A stretch of 22,016 bases of DNA from Chloroflexota bacterium (GTDB lineage: Bacteria; Chloroflexota; Limnocylindria; Limnocylindrales; CSP1-4): positions 1 through 22,016 of the forward strand of contig VGPE01000016.1 in assembly GCA_016875645.1 (NCBI GenBank), written 5' to 3'. Below are positions 20,295 through 22,016 of the stretch, in pieces. A program made the translations under genes and the position numbers. Below the pieces are notes generated by a model. That model did not search any database and was not told where the DNA came from. It saw only the letters and a list, made by a program, of their open reading frames with translations. How positions within the stretch are numbered: the stretch's first letter is position 1; each line of letters begins with the position of its first letter.

Positions 20295-22016
20295 GTGGCG
20301 ACCTACGACGCCATCGTCATCGGCGGTGGCCACAACGGGCTCGTGAGCGCGGCGTACCTGGCCCGGGCGGGCTGGCGCGTGCTCGTGCTGGAGCGGCGTC
20401 ACGTCCTGGGCGGCGCCGCCGTGACCGAGGAGGTCGTGCCGGGCTTCCGCTTCTCGGTGGCCTCCTACGTGGTGAGCCTGCTGCGGCCGGAGATCATTCG
20501 CGAGCTGGACCTGCCGCGTCACGGGCTCCACATCCTGCCGCTCGACGGCACGTTCACGCCGCTGCCGGAGGGCGCCGGACGCGGCGCCCGGCCGGCAGAC
20601 GCGATCGGCGGCGGCACCGGCGACTATCTCTGGCGCGTCAACGACCACGCCGCCACGATGCGCGAACTTCGCCGGTGGTCGCGCCTGGACGCCGAGGCGT
20701 ACGAGGAGTACGGCCCGCTGATGGGCCGCATCGCGCGGTTCGTGAAACCGCTGCTCTCGCTTGTGCCGCCGGACCTCGGGGGCGTGGACCCTCGCGGCCT
20801 GCTCGCGATCGCCGGGCTCGCGCGCACGTTCGCCGGCCTGCCCGAGGCGGAACAGTCGGCCTTCGTCCAGCTGATGACGATGTCGTCGCTGGACTTCCTC
20901 GAGCAGTGGTTCGAGACTGATCCGCTCAAGGCGACCATGGCGGCCAGCGGCATCATTGGCACGTTCTCGGGCATCCGATCGCCCGGGACTGCCTACGTGC
21001 TGCTCCATCACTACATGGGCGAGATCGACGGCGCGTTCCGAGCGTGGGGCCTGCCACGCGGCGGCACCGGCGCCATCAGCCTGGCCATCGCCGGTGCGGC
21101 GCGGGCGGCCGGCGCCGAGATCCGCACCGAGGCCCCGGTCGCGCGGGTCCTGGTCCGGGGCGGCGCGGCCGAGGGCGTCGTCCTCGAGGGTGGCGAGGAG
21201 ATCCGGGCCCGCCACGTCCTCTCCAGCGTCGACGCGCGACGGACGTTCATCGACCTGCTGGAACCGGGCACCCTCGACTCCGAGGTCGACGCCGATGTCC
21301 GTCGCATCCGCTACCGCGGGTCGTCGGGCAAGGTCAACCTGGCGGTCGACGCGCTGCCCGACTTCACCTGCCTGCCGTCGCGTCCCGGCGGTTCGAACGA
21401 GCACCTGCGCGGAGCGATCTCCATCTCGCCATCGACGGCCTACATGGAGCGCGCCTACGACGAGGCGAAGTACGGCCGGTTCAGCGCCCGGCCCTACATC
21501 GACATGGTCATTCCGACGTTGCTGGATCCGTCGATGGCGCCGCCCGGGAAGCACGTGATCAGCTGCTTCGTGCAGTACGCGCCGTACGACCTCGACCCGG
21601 CCCTCGGCGGCTGGGACGCGCAACGGGAGGCCTTCGGGGACGCGGTGGTCGCGGCCATCGCCGAGTTCGCGCCCAACCTGCCGTCCACGGTCATCGGCCG
21701 GCAGGTCCTGACGCCCCTCGACATCGAGCGCGTGTTCGGCCTGACGGAAGGCAACATCTTCGGGGGCGAGCTGTCGCTCGAGCAGCTGTTCGTCAACCGG
21801 CCGACGCCCGGCATGGCGCGCTTTCGCACGCCGATCGAGCGCCTCTGGCTGGCCGGGTCAGCTGCGCATCCGGGCGGCGGGATCATGGGTGCCCCTGGCC
21901 GGATCGCCGCGCTGGAGGTCCTGCGCGCGGATCGCTCGGCCGCGGGGCAGGTTCGCGGCCGGGGCCTCGGCGGTCTCGTGCGGTTCCCGGCCCTGCCCGG
22001 TCGCGGGACATCCGCG
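20295..22016 (+). CDS. PYROXD2-like FAD-dependent oxidoreductase (partial, runs off the window)
   Basis: At least 574 codons are open with no stop before the edge. The N-terminus has the FAD dinucleotide fold: IVIGGGHNGLVSAAYL (7-22) and the ribose-binding Glu33 in VLVLERR. RRHVLGGAAVTEEVVPGFRF, SASYVVSLLRPEI-like sequence, QWFETDPLKATMAASGIIG, YVLLHHYMGEIDGA, RVFGLTEGNIFGGELSLEQL and finally GSAAHPGGGIMGAPGR (about 520-535) follow the layout of the PYROXD2 branch of the phytoene desaturase-like superfamily much more closely than carotenoid CrtI proteins. The substrate is not known. GGGAGG at 20284-20289 supports the GTG. The residues after about 540 are Gly/Arg-rich and beyond the usual family end, so the true stop should be close. 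Confidence 0.92.
   Translation, partial: MATYDAIVIGGGHNGLVSAAYLARAGWRVLVLERRHVLGGAAVTEEVVPGFRFSVASYVVSLLRPEIIRELDLPRHGLHILPLDGTFTPLPEGAGRGARPADAIGGGTGDYLWRVNDHAATMRELRRWSRLDAEAYEEYGPLMGRIARFVKPLLSLVPPDLGGVDPRGLLAIAGLARTFAGLPEAEQSAFVQLMTMSSLDFLEQWFETDPLKATMAASGIIGTFSGIRSPGTAYVLLHHYMGEIDGAFRAWGLPRGGTGAISLAIAGAARAAGAEIRTEAPVARVLVRGGAAEGVVLEGGEEIRARHVLSSVDARRTFIDLLEPGTLDSEVDADVRRIRYRGSSGKVNLAVDALPDFTCLPSRPGGSNEHLRGAISISPSTAYMERAYDEAKYGRFSARPYIDMVIPTLLDPSMAPPGKHVISCFVQYAPYDLDPALGGWDAQREAFGDAVVAAIAEFAPNLPSTVIGRQVLTPLDIERVFGLTEGNIFGGELSLEQLFVNRPTPGMARFRTPIERLWLAGSAAHPGGGIMGAPGRIAALEVLRADRSAAGQVRGRGLGGLVRFPALPGRGTSA

Overview
This 22 kb window is very GC-rich, densely packed and unmistakably bacterial. 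Starts are a mix of ATG, GTG and TTG, many neighbouring genes overlap by 1 to 4 bases, and several promoters carry a TAGA(A/G)T-type -10 box, one of them giving an apparently leaderless gene. A lipoprotein-anchored B12 transporter with no TonB-type partner in view, a short archaeal/thermophile-type S-adenosylhomocysteinase and a PYROXD2-like oxidoreductase would suit a Chloroflexota or Actinomycetota-like lineage. That placement is inference with low confidence. No tRNA, rRNA, CRISPR array, insertion sequence or phage gene was seen.

Layout. 1-2451 (+): an MtnA/eIF2B-fold protein that has lost the key isomerase residues, overlapping a GNAT acetyltransferase. 2518-4407 (+): S-adenosylhomocysteinase (ahcY) and a six-helix membrane protein. 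4521-6868 (+): a DUF1761-type membrane protein overlapping an S9 prolyl-oligopeptidase-family peptidase. 6922-9886 (-): an operon read right to left of metK, a kynureninase-like PLP enzyme and a four-helix membrane protein. 10027-12988 (+): a three-gene GDP-mannose operon (guanylyltransferase, phosphomannomutase, cupin mannose-6-phosphate isomerase) with 4-base stop/start overlaps. 13236-13511 (+): a 91-residue SWIM zinc-finger protein followed by a perfect 14-bp hairpin. 13576-15738 (-): a membrane-anchored propeller-like protein coupled to a secreted metzincin-like protease that is broken by two frameshifts. 15838-19031 (+): a cobalamin riboswitch controlling btuF-btuC-btuD. 19028-20251 (-): a GcvT-family protein convergent with btuD, the two sharing a CTAG stop. 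20295-end (+): a PYROXD2-like FAD oxidoreductase that runs off the window.

Theme. Methyl-group metabolism recurs: MetK makes SAM, AhcY clears SAH, the first gene has the fold of the methionine-salvage isomerase, the B12 transporter would supply a cofactor used by methionine synthase, and the GcvT-like protein belongs to a folate-dependent one-carbon family. The genes are not one operon, so the link is by neighbourhood only.

Most worth a second look: the intrinsic-terminator-like hairpin placed inside the first codons of btuF behind the B12 riboswitch; the catalytically altered MtnA homologue; the leaderless manC promoter; the frameshifted protease paired with a propeller protein; and the orphan SWIM protein.
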